Part shown: positions 1-6,047 of the stretch, piece after piece
Layout: each line of letters begins with the position of its first letter
Numbering within the stretch: position 1 is the first letter of the stretch
Notes under the pieces: generated by a model
What the model was told of the DNA's origin: nothing
The model's input: the letters and a program-made list of their open reading frames with translations, nothing else
The model's database searches: none
Source of the DNA: Geoglobus sp.
GTDB lineage: Archaea; Halobacteriota; Archaeoglobi; Archaeoglobales; Archaeoglobaceae
NCBI GenBank assembly: GCA_027019885.1
Contig: JALUWC010000497.1
Location: 1 to 7,075 of the forward strand
Length of the DNA stretch: 7,075 nucleotides
Direction of reading: 5' to 3'
Program-made: the position numbers and the translations under genes

Positions 1-149
1 GTGGTTATGAAAAAAAGATAAAATCCAGAAAATTACCTAATTTGTTCTCAGTCCTATTCTAAGTAGAATTGCGTAATCCCATTCATGACTACATTCACAG
101 ATTCAGCGTAAAGAACCACTTTTACGCCATCTTTCGAAACAGATTTCTC
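1..149. other. No recognisable gene at the left edge
   Basis: I see no gene here. All + strand frames carry stops within a short distance (for example TAA at 109-111), and the short open stretch beginning at 69 has no resemblance I can name. It may hold the decayed N-terminal part of the IS21 transposase that becomes recognisable further right, but I could not match the expected N-terminal helix-turn-helix. The bases just before the window are needed to decide. Confidence 0.4.
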
Positions 150-985
150 TGCAGGACACATGGTGATCGAGCATGCTCAACTGGTAAAGCAGATAACCAA
201 GGAAAAGGGATGGCAAGAAAGAGGATCGGAATGGAAAAGATTCATGGGATCGTTCGCTACAGTACCACAACGGGCTGTGAGTTTACACATCAAGCACAAA
301 GTGGGCGATAAACTAGCCTACTACAAACCGTGCAATGACAATGAATTACCTGGTGGAGGTACTCGCGGTGATTCTGGGTGCCAGTGAGTTGAGCTACGTG
401 GAGGCCAGCGAAATCCAAAGAAGGGAAGATTGAATCCACATTAGTGAACAGGCATTGTAGTATTTCGAAGGTGTGCCTCATGTAGTGTTGCTCGACTCGC
501 TGAAAAGCATTGTGACACGTACCGATAGCTACGATCAGTGCATCAACTTAACCTTCGATGAGTTTACCGCTTACTATGGGCTAGTGGTTGAGCAAGAGCG
601 AGTACAAAAGGCTCGGGATAAAACGCTGGTGAAGAACGTGGTACGGCCCGGTTTACCAGGGGATTTATACCCCACAGAGAAGCAGGCAATACAGCTCCAT
701 CAATCAGCTCAATGAAGCGGTCTAGAGGCTGCTAGATCTGTACAACACCTGCGTCTTTTCACGACTACTCTCGATTGGATTCCTCTTGGGTGGTTTCCAC
801 TGAAAACAATCTGCATGACCACAGTGGGATACAACTACAAAGTGGAACTCTCTGAGATCTAGCACTAATGCAGTTAGAAATGGAAGGTAAAGCAAGTATA
901 CGATGAACGTATGGTAGTGATCTGCTGCGACAACGCGTGTATTATTCAGTATCAACGAGACAGCATGCACAACAGCTACTCTATT
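150..985 (+). pseudogene. Decayed IS21-family transposase (IstA), no IstB
   Basis: This is a fossil of the DDE transposase of an IS21-type element. Pieces in different frames line up in order with IstA proteins. The first is SLHIKHKVGDKL near 280-312. Next is VEVLAVILGASELSYVEAS from 353, followed by YFEGVPHVVLLDSLKSIVTR from 461. Then come DKTLVKNVV near 620-646, INQLNEAV near 699-722, YNYKVELSE at 830-856 and VYDERMVV plus CDN near 896-935. In-frame stops occur at 431 (TGA where a Trp is expected), 458 (TAG), 723 (TAG) and 860 (TAG), and the frame changes near 340 and 690. The Asp of LLDSLKS (494-496) is kept, but the Glu of the usual LVENAV motif is Lys (AAG, 632-634), so the product could not be active even if read through. 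The match ends near SMHNSYS at about 985, short of the usual C-terminus, and no IstB ATPase follows. I saw no terminal inverted repeats. The family call rests on remembered motifs, but many agree in order. Confidence 0.85.
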
Positions 986-994
986 TCCAGCCCG

Positions 995-1170
995 TTTGGT
1001 ATCTTAGAGATAGAGACCCTTGTAGTGCTTGGTGACAAAGCAGACGCACTTCATTCCGGTTTCAACGGCCAGGTCGCAGAGGAAGCCAGCATCAAATTTC
1101 TCCGCTTTGAATCGTTCTATCTTCTTTTCATACTCCTTGACCGAGATCTTGTACTTTCATTGCTCGAAGC
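995..1170 (-). pseudogene. Internal fragment of an alpha-L-fucosidase (GH29-like)
   Basis: On the - strand one frame reads KYKISVKEYEKK, then FKAEKFDAGFLCDLAVETGM, then KCVCFVTKHYKGLYL-stop-DTK. This is the pattern of the GH29 alpha-L-fucosidase barrel: a YEKLAEQF-like segment, F-x-A-E-x-F-D-A, LA-x-x-A-G-M-K-Y, then the T-KHHDGF motif and a DTK/DSK tail. In this copy KHHDGF has become KHYKGL. There are stops at 1157-1159 (TGA) and inside the YL-stop-DTK stretch (about 1004-1006). The fragment is roughly 55 codons of a protein usually above 400 residues, with no start, no N-terminal barrel strands and no catalytic nucleophile region. It is fused at its upstream end to the Nudix fragment and at its downstream end to the oppositely oriented IstA remnant. 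I infer a relic left by deletions. Another GH29-related family member is possible. Confidence 0.65.
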
Positions 1171-1418
1171 TATGACAACCATCGAGTGAAGAAAGGTAGT
1201 AGGATGGCATCATGCTGAAAATCGCCTTCTTCAATTGTTTTTCGCTTTGCTGCTTGCAGAGGCGTCTCACCGTCTTCCCCGCCACCAAAAAGGAATAGCC
1301 AAGCATCAATATCAGAAAGTTTGGTAATCGCAAATTCAGATACGCCATTTTCAACAAAACGAAATGGAAGAATCAATTCCAAATGTGGCAATTCGTCATA
1401 CGAGACTGCTCCAACCTC
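1170..1418 (-). pseudogene. N-terminal fragment of a Nudix hydrolase
   Basis: Reading leftward from 1418, the open frame gives EVGAVSYDELPHLELILPFR, continues through FVENGVSEFAITKLSDIDAW, and then FGGGEDGETPLQAAKRKTIEEG. The last part is a Nudix box (G-x5-E-x7-R-E-U-x-E-E-x-G) with two changes: the Glu after Arg is Lys, and the closing Gly is Asp (RKTIEEGD). Both weaken metal-pyrophosphate binding in the known family. The frame stops after HDAILLPFFTRWLS, about 15 residues past the box, so the second half of the domain is missing. A TAA at 1419-1421 precedes the frame and no ATG or SD is visible near it. It is not a close copy of the intact Nudix gene at 1481-1873: the sequences differ throughout outside the box. 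It is most likely a dead remnant. Confidence 0.7.
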
Positions 1419-1480
1419 TTAAGCAATTCCACTTCGCTATTGTGACATAAGCAACTCGTTTTCATAGGTTCAACTAATAA

Positions 1481-1873
1481 CTATTCCCACCGGAAAGATT
1501 CATAAATGAATTGTAAGTCTCTTGGATTCTGCCACGCAACAAGATGCTCTGCCTCTAAACTCGGATCTGATTTGAAGGAGCAAATGTAAAAATGAACTCT
1601 CATTCGGTAGTATTCTCCTTTGCTGCTAGTGAAATATTGAATTGCATCACCTATAAAACCATTGATTTCAGCAATTCTTCCACACTCTTCACGGATTTCT
1701 CTTAATACAGCCTCTTCAGCCGTCTCATCAAGCTTAATTCCCCCGCCGGGTAAGAAACACATTTTATTAGAATCGTATACCACTACTATTTTATCATTCT
1801 CAATAATGACAGCATAAGCAGCCGCTCTTTTTCTCGGTTCCTTATCAAGTTTTTTGCCAAATATCGGAATCAT
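1481..1873 (-). CDS. Nudix hydrolase, 130 aa
   Basis: A small single-domain Nudix protein, predicted to hydrolyse a nucleoside diphosphate linked to another group (an NTP or related pyrophosphate) with Mg2+ or Mn2+ in the cytoplasm. The Nudix box is intact: G44-x5-E50, then R58 E59 I60 R61 E62 E63 C64 G65. The last position is R66, where a bulky aliphatic residue is more usual. It is preceded by the typical CFLPGGGIKLDE turn. The N-terminal strand (AAAYAVIIENDKIVVVYD, 17-34) and the closing strand MRVHFYICSF (91-100) complete a normal-length fold. The start at 1873 is supported by GAGG about six bases upstream (atgaggaaaaaATG). The gene is co-directional with the SDR gene but separated by about 200 bases containing a possible promoter. 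Substrate cannot be predicted from the sequence. It lies at the border of the pseudogene zone yet is undamaged. Confidence 0.9.
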   Translation of the reverse strand: MIPIFGKKLDKEPRKRAAAYAVIIENDKIVVVYDSNKMCFLPGGGIKLDETAEEAVLREIREECGRIAEINGFIGDAIQYFTSSKGEYYRMRVHFYICSFKSDPSLEAEHLVAWQNPRDLQFIYESFRWE

Positions 1874-1900
1874 TTTTTCCTCATAACGAGATTGTAGAAA

Positions 1901-1916
1901 AACCTATATTTAGGCT
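1901..1916 (-). promoter_or_regulatory. Small hairpin with T tract in the Nudix leader
   Basis: On the - strand AGCCTA-AATA-TAGGTT can form a six-pair stem (one G-U) with a four-base loop, followed directly by a run of five T in total (GGTTTTTC). It lies 28 bases before the Nudix ATG. It is short and weak for a terminator. It could be a weak attenuator or chance. On the + strand the same hairpin is followed, after a few bases, by seven T. Confidence 0.2.
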
Positions 1917-1938
1917 ACCTCTTTTTTTCCTGATCCAG

Positions 1939-1944
1939 ATTATA
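1939..1944 (-). promoter_or_regulatory. Possible -10 box for the Nudix gene
   Basis: The - strand reads TATAAT, a perfect sigma-70 -10 hexamer, about 65 bases before the Nudix ATG in an AT-rich spacer. No good -35 (TTGACA) is found 16-18 bases further upstream, and there is no extended TGn. If used, the transcript would carry a leader of about 60 bases containing the small hairpin at 1901-1916. Confidence 0.3.
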
Positions 1945-2013
1945 AAAAATGTTCTTCAACATCGATCCGGTTTTATCTATATATACCATGTATTTCAGTA
2001 TCAGTACGACACA

Positions 2014-2083
2014 CCGCTGATTAAATGTTTTATTGTTTAACATTAGCGTTTTCCGCACAATGTTTTTGATGCATTGTTAGCGG
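2014..2083. repeat. Twin mirrored bulged hairpins at the SDR 3' end
   Basis: Two imperfect palindromes lie side by side, separated by TTTT (2049-2052). On the + strand the first is CGCT (2015-2018), bulge GATTA (2019-2023), AATGTT (2024-2029), nine-base loop, AACATT (2039-2044), AGCG (2045-2048). The second is CCGC (2053-2056), ACAATG (2057-2062), nine-base loop, CATTGT (2072-2077), bulge TA (2078-2079), GCGG (2080-2083). Each has a four-pair GC clamp, an unpaired bulge, a six-pair AT-rich stem and a nine-base loop, with the bulges on opposite outer sides. The outermost CCGCT (2014-2018) and AGCGG (2079-2083) can also pair, giving one long alternative fold. The SDR stop codon lies inside. There is no T run after the hairpins on the - strand, so this is not a standard intrinsic terminator. 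It could be a small mobile palindrome, an mRNA-end stabiliser, or a divergent recombination site. Confidence 0.6.
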
Positions 2084-2838
2084 CTGGCAATAATTTCGTT
2101 CATATTCTTTTTAGTTAATCCACTTAATATTCTTCCTGTAAAACTTGGAAATAATCTCGTAAAAAAGATAAAAAGACACGTTTTATAATCAGGGACAATA
2201 ATCAATCTATTAATAAACAATTTTCTTGCAATTTTATCTGCAATCTGTTTTGGATTATCTAACATCTGTTTGGGAATTCCAAAGGGCAAAGCTGATTTTG
2301 TGTTCATTAAAGTCGGATAAATAATCTTTGCTTGAATATTGTACTCTTTAAGTTCTATATTTAAAGTTCTTGTTAATGTGTCAAGAGCACTCTTTGTAGA
2401 AGCGTAACCTGATATTCTTTCAAAGCCTGAAATACCAACACTTGAACTAACATTATATATAATTCCATATCGTTGTTTTTGCATTGTCGGTAATACTGCT
2501 TTGATAAGGCGTATATGTCCAAAGTAATTTACATTAAATTCATTTTGTATATCCTCTAGACTTTTATGCTCAAAATGACTGAAAGTAACATGGCATGCAT
2601 TATTAATTAAACAATCAATTCTATTCCATTTGTCGATAATCGAAGAAATAGATGTTTCTATTTGTAATTGTTCTGTTAGATCACAATTTATCGCCAATAA
2701 TTTTTTAGAATGCAATTGTGTTAGATTATCTGTATTCAGATCCAATACAGCAACAGTATTTCCGTTTTCTAACAATGATTTGACAAGATAATAACCAAAT
2801 CCGTTATTGCCACCTGTAATAATTATATTCCTATTCAT
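2077..2838 (-). CDS. Short-chain dehydrogenase/reductase, 253 aa
   Basis: A classical SDR oxidoreductase with a Rossmann fold. Residue by residue: cofactor loop TGGNNGFG (8-15); Asp33 at the end of the second strand (VAVLDLN), which usually favours NAD(H) over NADP(H); CDL with Asp53; NNA (79-81); structural Asn104; catalytic Ser in SSS (131-133); and Tyr145/Lys149 in YASTK. The length is normal for the family. The C-terminal region (about 206-240) is unusually hydrophobic (CLFIFFTRLFPSF), as in some SDRs acting on lipid substrates, so membrane association is possible. I chose ATG 2838 because the Rossmann strand begins at once. The same frame continues upstream to a GTG at 2907, but those residues do not look like part of the domain. 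There is no convincing SD before 2838, only A/T-rich sequence. The gene is clearly richer in A+T than its right-hand neighbours, which points to transfer. Substrate unknown. Confidence 0.9.
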   Translation of the reverse strand: MNRNIIITGGNNGFGYYLVKSLLENGNTVAVLDLNTDNLTQLHSKKLLAINCDLTEQLQIETSISSIIDKWNRIDCLINNACHVTFSHFEHKSLEDIQNEFNVNYFGHIRLIKAVLPTMQKQRYGIIYNVSSSVGISGFERISGYASTKSALDTLTRTLNIELKEYNIQAKIIYPTLMNTKSALPFGIPKQMLDNPKQIADKIARKLFINRLIIVPDYKTCLFIFFTRLFPSFTGRILSGLTKKNMNEIIASR

Positions 2839-2877
2839 AACTTTTAATTTTCTTACCACCAACATTTGTATCCGAGA

Positions 2878-2902
2878 GGACAGCTGAAAATAGAAGCTGT
2901 CC
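2878..2902. promoter_or_regulatory. Perfect 8-bp inverted repeat upstream of SDR gene
   Basis: GGACAGCT (2878-2885) and AGCTGTCC (2895-2902) are exact inverted copies around a nine-base A/T-rich centre. The repeat ends about 40 bases before the chosen SDR ATG. It could be an operator for a dimeric repressor or a hairpin in the SDR leader. There is no T tract on the - strand, so it is unlikely to be a terminator of the upstream operon. Confidence 0.45.
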
Positions 2903-3029
2903 ATCACTTCGCAATAGCCATAGAATCAAAGCTGAAAAAGCAAACCTGATGGAATCAATGTTGAACACCAACAAGTTACTGGTGATTTGCGATACTAGCC
3001 TCTGCAAAGCAAAATAGCATGATAGATTG

Positions 3030-3043
3030 TACCCAATAGGGTA
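3030..3043. promoter_or_regulatory. Short perfect hairpin after the CPBP gene
   Basis: TACCC-AATA-GGGTA forms a five-pair stem with a four-base loop, 36 bases past the CPBP stop on the - strand. It lacks a following T run, so it is a poor intrinsic terminator. It may only slow RNA 3' decay, or be chance. Confidence 0.25.
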
Positions 3044-3079
3044 AAGGGCCAATGATAAATACACTTTGTTTCAATTGTC

Positions 3080-3943
3080 TTACCTTGGCTTGGTCTTGAG
3101 TCGCCCAGTGAAGACAATCCATACACATAAGCTACCTAAGGGTATCCAACTCAGCAACCCTAAGTAGCTTACCAAGATCCAATTCGACCCACCCATGAAC
3201 AGCAACATCGTAAGTGATCCGCCAATAACATTGGTGGCTGCATGAGCAAGACTTGATGGCCAGATACTGCCGGTCTGTAACCGCAACCAACCGAATATAA
3301 TCGACAGCAGGATGGTGCTGACTGGGAAAACAAAGAGCCCTAGAATCGGATGGTTAGGGTAGTCATAACCTCTTAGAATTAGAGGAAAATGCCAGATTCC
3401 CCAGATGAGGCCAGTCGTAAGCGCCGCAATAAGCGGGCGTTGGGCCAATAAACGAATCTGTAGATAACCCCGCCAGCCGAATTCCTCACCCCATAGAACA
3501 GGCGCAGTAACCACGGCGGTTATCAGGAGCTGAAAGGGGAGTAAAAGCCAGATGTTGGACGGTAAGGAATGAATACTTGAACCTTCCAACATGAAAGCCC
3601 TAAGTGCCTGATGAAGTGAAAAGTCCGGTCTACCTATCCTTAGAATTGCCGCCAAAGTCAAAATTATAGCGGTTACAAAGAATGGCAACAGCCAGGCCAC
3701 TATATAGTAAAGCCATTTATGTAAATTCAAGTGCAACCCTGCATCTGAGAAACCTTCTCGTGTAATCCATTTGCGCACTATGACAGCAGCGATTGCTGGT
3801 GCAAAACCTCCCGGCAGTGCAACAAGCTGGAAAAGCGGACTCCGAGGGGAAACACCGAAACGGATTGGAACTTCCCACATAATCCAGGCCACTGCGAAGG
3901 CAATAACCAGATAGCAAACAATACCTTTTGTCGTGTTCTTCAT
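3080..3943 (-). CDS. CPBP/Abi intramembrane metalloprotease, 287 aa
   Basis: A multi-pass membrane protein of the CPBP (CaaX protease and bacteriocin-processing, also called Abi) family, which cleaves within or next to the membrane. Members take part in CaaX-type processing, bacteriocin maturation or self-immunity, and regulated proteolysis. All signature motifs are present: E153 E154 with R158 in GEEFGWRGYLQIR, H185 in WGIWHFPLILRGY, and H234-x3-N238 in LAHAATN. Hydrophobic helices are near 10-24, 38-56, 75-101, 128-149, 172-186, 201-221 and 245-282. I start at ATG 3943 because AGGAGG lies eight bases upstream; an in-frame ATG 18 bases earlier would put that SD inside the gene. It is the last gene of the presumed operon, 36 bases after its neighbour. 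It likely acts on a product or substrate of the upstream ABC transporter, which is inference from context only. Confidence 0.9.
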   Translation of the reverse strand: MKNTTKGIVCYLVIAFAVAWIMWEVPIRFGVSPRSPLFQLVALPGGFAPAIAAVIVRKWITREGFSDAGLHLNLHKWLYYIVAWLLPFFVTAIILTLAAILRIGRPDFSLHQALRAFMLEGSSIHSLPSNIWLLLPFQLLITAVVTAPVLWGEEFGWRGYLQIRLLAQRPLIAALTTGLIWGIWHFPLILRGYDYPNHPILGLFVFPVSTILLSIIFGWLRLQTGSIWPSSLAHAATNVIGGSLTMLLFMGGSNWILVSYLGLLSWIPLGSLCVWIVFTGRLKTKPR

Positions 3944-3979
3944 CGATATACCTCCTCTCATAAGCTCTTATTCGATCAA

Positions 3980-4531
3980 TCAGGCTGGGCGCACCTGGGC
4001 ACTCAACAGGCCGAGAACCGGCAGGATTAGGACAATGAGCAGCAGTCCACCGATCAACCAGTTGAGCCATTTCTTTTCAGGGTGGTTTACCAAGTAATAG
4101 GTAATGGAAGAAAGAAGAAATGACTGCGACAGGACTTCGATCATTCCACCCCATGAGCCTGCACAGAATACTCTCGTGTAAATGAAGCCTTCAATTGAAC
4201 CGGGTGAAGTTCCGAAAGTTGCGATAACGCCTATCACAATAAGGCTGATCCAAATAATCAACCAGCCATTCTTCCTTCCGAACAAGACTTCACGAAGCAG
4301 ATAGAATACAAAACCGAATAATACGCCCCTGATGGGCTGGAACAAGACTCCTGCCTGGACGAGCGGATCATCCGCCTGCCGCATAAATGTGACCATGGTG
4401 GGATCGGCAAGCTGTGCCGAATAGTCGAAGACATTGAAAGCGAGAAGCCCAACGGCGAAATAGGTAACCGTGTGGACTGCAGCCGTTCTCGCGGCAATCC
4501 CCCAAAGTGTCAACTGCTTCTGGTTCCTCAT
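3980..4531 (-). CDS. Multi-pass membrane protein, 183 aa, family unknown
   Basis: I do not recognise this family. The protein has about five predicted transmembrane helices (near 12-33, 60-80, 89-106, 128-147 and 156-177). Distinct conserved-looking segments sit between them: QPIRGVLFGFVFYLLREVLF (65-84) and GTSPGSIEGFIYTRVFCAGS (107-126). There is no signal peptide, metal-binding motif or protease motif that I can see, and a single Cys (123). A short basic stretch after each of the second and fourth helices suggests alternating topology. ATG 4531 is supported by GGAGG eight bases upstream. The gene starts 43 bases after the inactive CPBP-like gene and ends 36 bases before the active CPBP gene, so it is very likely co-transcribed and may be an accessory subunit of the same membrane system. 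Confidence 0.8.
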   Translation of the reverse strand: MRNQKQLTLWGIAARTAAVHTVTYFAVGLLAFNVFDYSAQLADPTMVTFMRQADDPLVQAGVLFQPIRGVLFGFVFYLLREVLFGRKNGWLIIWISLIVIGVIATFGTSPGSIEGFIYTRVFCAGSWGGMIEVLSQSFLLSSITYYLVNHPEKKWLNWLIGGLLLIVLILPVLGLLSAQVRPA

Positions 4532-4574
4532 TTTACTACCTCCAAAATCGAATATAGTTGAATGTGATCATCAA

Positions 4575-5228
4575 TTAGCCAGCCTTTACTGCATGGTACA
4601 GCCAGACGGTCATGGCCGCGGCGGGCATAAATGCCAGGCAATACCATAGGATGGGGTATCCTGGATTGGACAAGGCGACCTCCAGATACATTGGTGCCAT
4701 CCACACCATCGTATAAACGCTGGAGATAAGCGTGGCCGAAAACCGTCTGTGCGTTTTCGCGAATAGCTGCAGCGCGAAGCCAGTTCCTCCTAGGGCCAGA
4801 ACAAGAGCCAGATGGATACCCAGGAGAAGAACAAAGAATACGTACCATACACTTAGCAAAGCCAACCGCAGGTTTTCGGTAAACAATCCAAGTATCGCTG
4901 GTGCAACAATCTCGATTGTCACTGGAACAAGTATAGCCATGACATACCAAAGGGCGTTATTCGTCCCTCTGAATAACTTCTTGTAAGCGTTCTTTACACC
5001 TTCTTTCCCCTCTTCTGCCATAATGAGAAAAAGTGCTACAAACCACATACTAGTCATCGCAATAATGTACAGGATGAACCCCGTAACACTGAAGATCGTG
5101 ATTCTCTGTTTTACGATGCCGGTATGGGAACCAATAATCGGTGACCAGAAGAGCCATGAGATGAAGATGCTCATTATTATGAAAATAGTAGAAACATGTT
5201 TAATCTTGGTTGCTTTTAGTTTTTTCAT
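4575..5228 (-). CDS. CPBP-like membrane protein lacking the active site, 217 aa
   Basis: A protein of about six helices (near 12-32, 44-70, 93-115, 122-152, 164-186 and 193-213). I can lay it over the CPBP protein encoded at 3080-3943 along most of its length: ISWLFWSPI resembles the family N-terminal helix, and EEGKEGVKNAYKKLFR matches the charged loop. The stretch GGTGFALQLFAKTHRRFSAT then falls on the EEFGWRGYLQ region, and TMVWMAP falls on GIWHFP. In that alignment the paired Glu are replaced (G147 G148), the Arg is missing, and the His is Met177. The protein ends before the final helix that would carry HxxxN. It is therefore probably an inactive relative rather than a protease. The relationship is my by-eye alignment and needs a profile search. 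ATG 5228 follows the permease stop by nine bases, with a weak GGGG SD overlapping that stop, so the two are probably translationally coupled. Confidence 0.8.
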   Translation of the reverse strand: MKKLKATKIKHVSTIFIIMSIFISWLFWSPIIGSHTGIVKQRITIFSVTGFILYIIAMTSMWFVALFLIMAEEGKEGVKNAYKKLFRGTNNALWYVMAILVPVTIEIVAPAILGLFTENLRLALLSVWYVFFVLLLGIHLALVLALGGTGFALQLFAKTHRRFSATLISSVYTMVWMAPMYLEVALSNPGYPILWYCLAFMPAAAMTVWLYHAVKAG

Positions 5229-5237
5229 TTTGTACCC

Positions 5238-6047
5238 CTACAGAGTTTTTAAAATCTTCTCGCGGTTAAAGCGTGGAGCCACTACACGGAGAAGGGCCAG
5301 GTCGACCATCGCCATGATCAGTCCAAAAACGACAATGGCGAATATGTTCAAAATCACCAGTCCAGTAAGCTGGATCACCACGAGTAACAGAAAGGGTATG
5401 ACGATAATCGCCGACATTTGTTGCGCTTCCATGAAGGTCTTGGCACGCATAGAGATCATCAGAGTGATGTCAAGCACCAAAAGTGAAACTGCAGGGGAGA
5501 CAAGCAGAATGGCTGGGATCCAAACCGGTGAGCGTACAAGCCACAGGCCGGTGAGTGCGAAAGAAATCCCGTTGACCGTTGCAAAGTAGCCGGCAAAACC
5601 AGCGGTGCTTATCACAACTGCCGGCAGAAAGGCTGAAAGGTGCTTGGCAACGACAAGTTCCTGATTGCTCACAGGGGTATAGAGTAATGTCTCCAAGGTC
5701 CTGCGCTCCTTTTCACCTACAAAAGAATTCGCAGCAATTGTTGATGCCATTATTATGGGAACCAGCATGAACAGGGGGACAAACGTATAGTTCAAGAAAA
5801 CATAGGCTATTCTCACCGTACTTGTCGTGAACTCGTTCGGTATGGCGTAGGCCGGCAAAATCCTCTCTATAAGCTCCGCTCCGTTGATAGCAGCAAGATC
5901 CAGCTTCAGGGCGAGAAAAGTGACCACAGCTGGAAGCAGGATACAGAGTACCAGGGGCACCACAAAAATTGAGACTACGACCATCCTGTTTGCAATGATC
6001 TCCATGAGGTCTTTCATTACAATTGCTCTAACTCGCGATTGATTCAT
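5238..6047 (-). CDS. ABC-2 type permease, NatB-like, 269 aa
   Basis: The membrane subunit of an ABC exporter, partner of the ATPase encoded just upstream. It has the ABC-2 layout: a short N-terminal cytoplasmic helix (VMKDLMEIIANR), helix 1 near 22-46, an external loop of about 40 residues, then helix 2 near 84-106. The family motif SFVGEKERRTLETLLYTPVS follows (about 108-127), the cytoplasmic coupling segment typical of NatB and related permeases. Four further helices run to about 253, and the protein ends in a basic tail. ATG 6047 is chosen because AAGGAG lies seven bases upstream; the frame extends further but only through ATPase coding sequence. The start overlaps the ATPase gene by 20 bases, a sign of coupled translation. 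NatAB exports sodium in Bacillus, but related pairs export peptides or drugs, so the substrate here is open. Confidence 0.92.
   Translation of the reverse strand: MNQSRVRAIVMKDLMEIIANRMVVVSIFVVPLVLCILLPAVVTFLALKLDLAAINGAELIERILPAYAIPNEFTTSTVRIAYVFLNYTFVPLFMLVPIIMASTIAANSFVGEKERRTLETLLYTPVSNQELVVAKHLSAFLPAVVISTAGFAGYFATVNGISFALTGLWLVRSPVWIPAILLVSPAVSLLVLDITLMISMRAKTFMEAQQMSAIIVIPFLLLVVIQLTGLVILNIFAIVVFGLIMAMVDLALLRVVAPRFNREKILKTL

Larger units (their letters stand above)
2839..3079. other. Non-coding gap between the CPBP and SDR genes
   Basis: About 240 bases without a gene I recognise. The - strand frame is open across it but reads as low-information hydrophobic sequence without a usable start or SD. 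On the + strand short pieces such as AEKANLMESMLNTNKLLVIC are open but end in stops, and I could not assign them, so a decayed transposon scrap is possible. Two inverted repeats are present (2878-2902 and 3030-3043). No convincing -35/-10 pair for the SDR gene was found. Confidence 0.4.

Noticed and set aside
473..715. Intact 80-aa + strand gene
   Set aside because: It is the central piece of the decayed IstA. The reading continues upstream past stop codons with the same homology.
431..1159. TGA codons where Trp is expected in the IstA and fucosidase remnants, hinting at a recoded TGA
   Set aside because: TAG stops and frameshifts occur in the same remnants, the intact genes use TGG for Trp, and the 183-aa gene ends naturally with TGA. 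Ordinary decay explains it.
2014..2083. Classical integron attC site
   Set aside because: One end has CGCTAAC but it does not fit RYYYAAC, and no GTTRRRY is found at the other end. No integrase or second site is in the window. Kept only as an open alternative in the findings.
2014..2083. Intrinsic terminator of the SDR gene
   Set aside because: Neither hairpin is followed by a T run on the - strand, and the stems carry bulges and AT-rich upper halves.
2839..3064. Small hydrophobic protein on the - strand before the SDR gene
   Set aside because: It has no SD or clear start, and the open frame runs through the inverted repeat and into the SDR start region in another frame.
3717..4950. Two alternative - strand frames (3717-4070 and 4528-4950) rich in Cys, Ser and Arg
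   Set aside because: They overlap the membrane-protein genes in another frame, have no SD and read as the biased composition typical of out-of-frame translation.
5023..5589. 188-aa + strand open frame
   Set aside because: It lies opposite the CPBP-like gene and the permease, both with clear family features, and has no SD or recognisable domain. It is a shadow frame.
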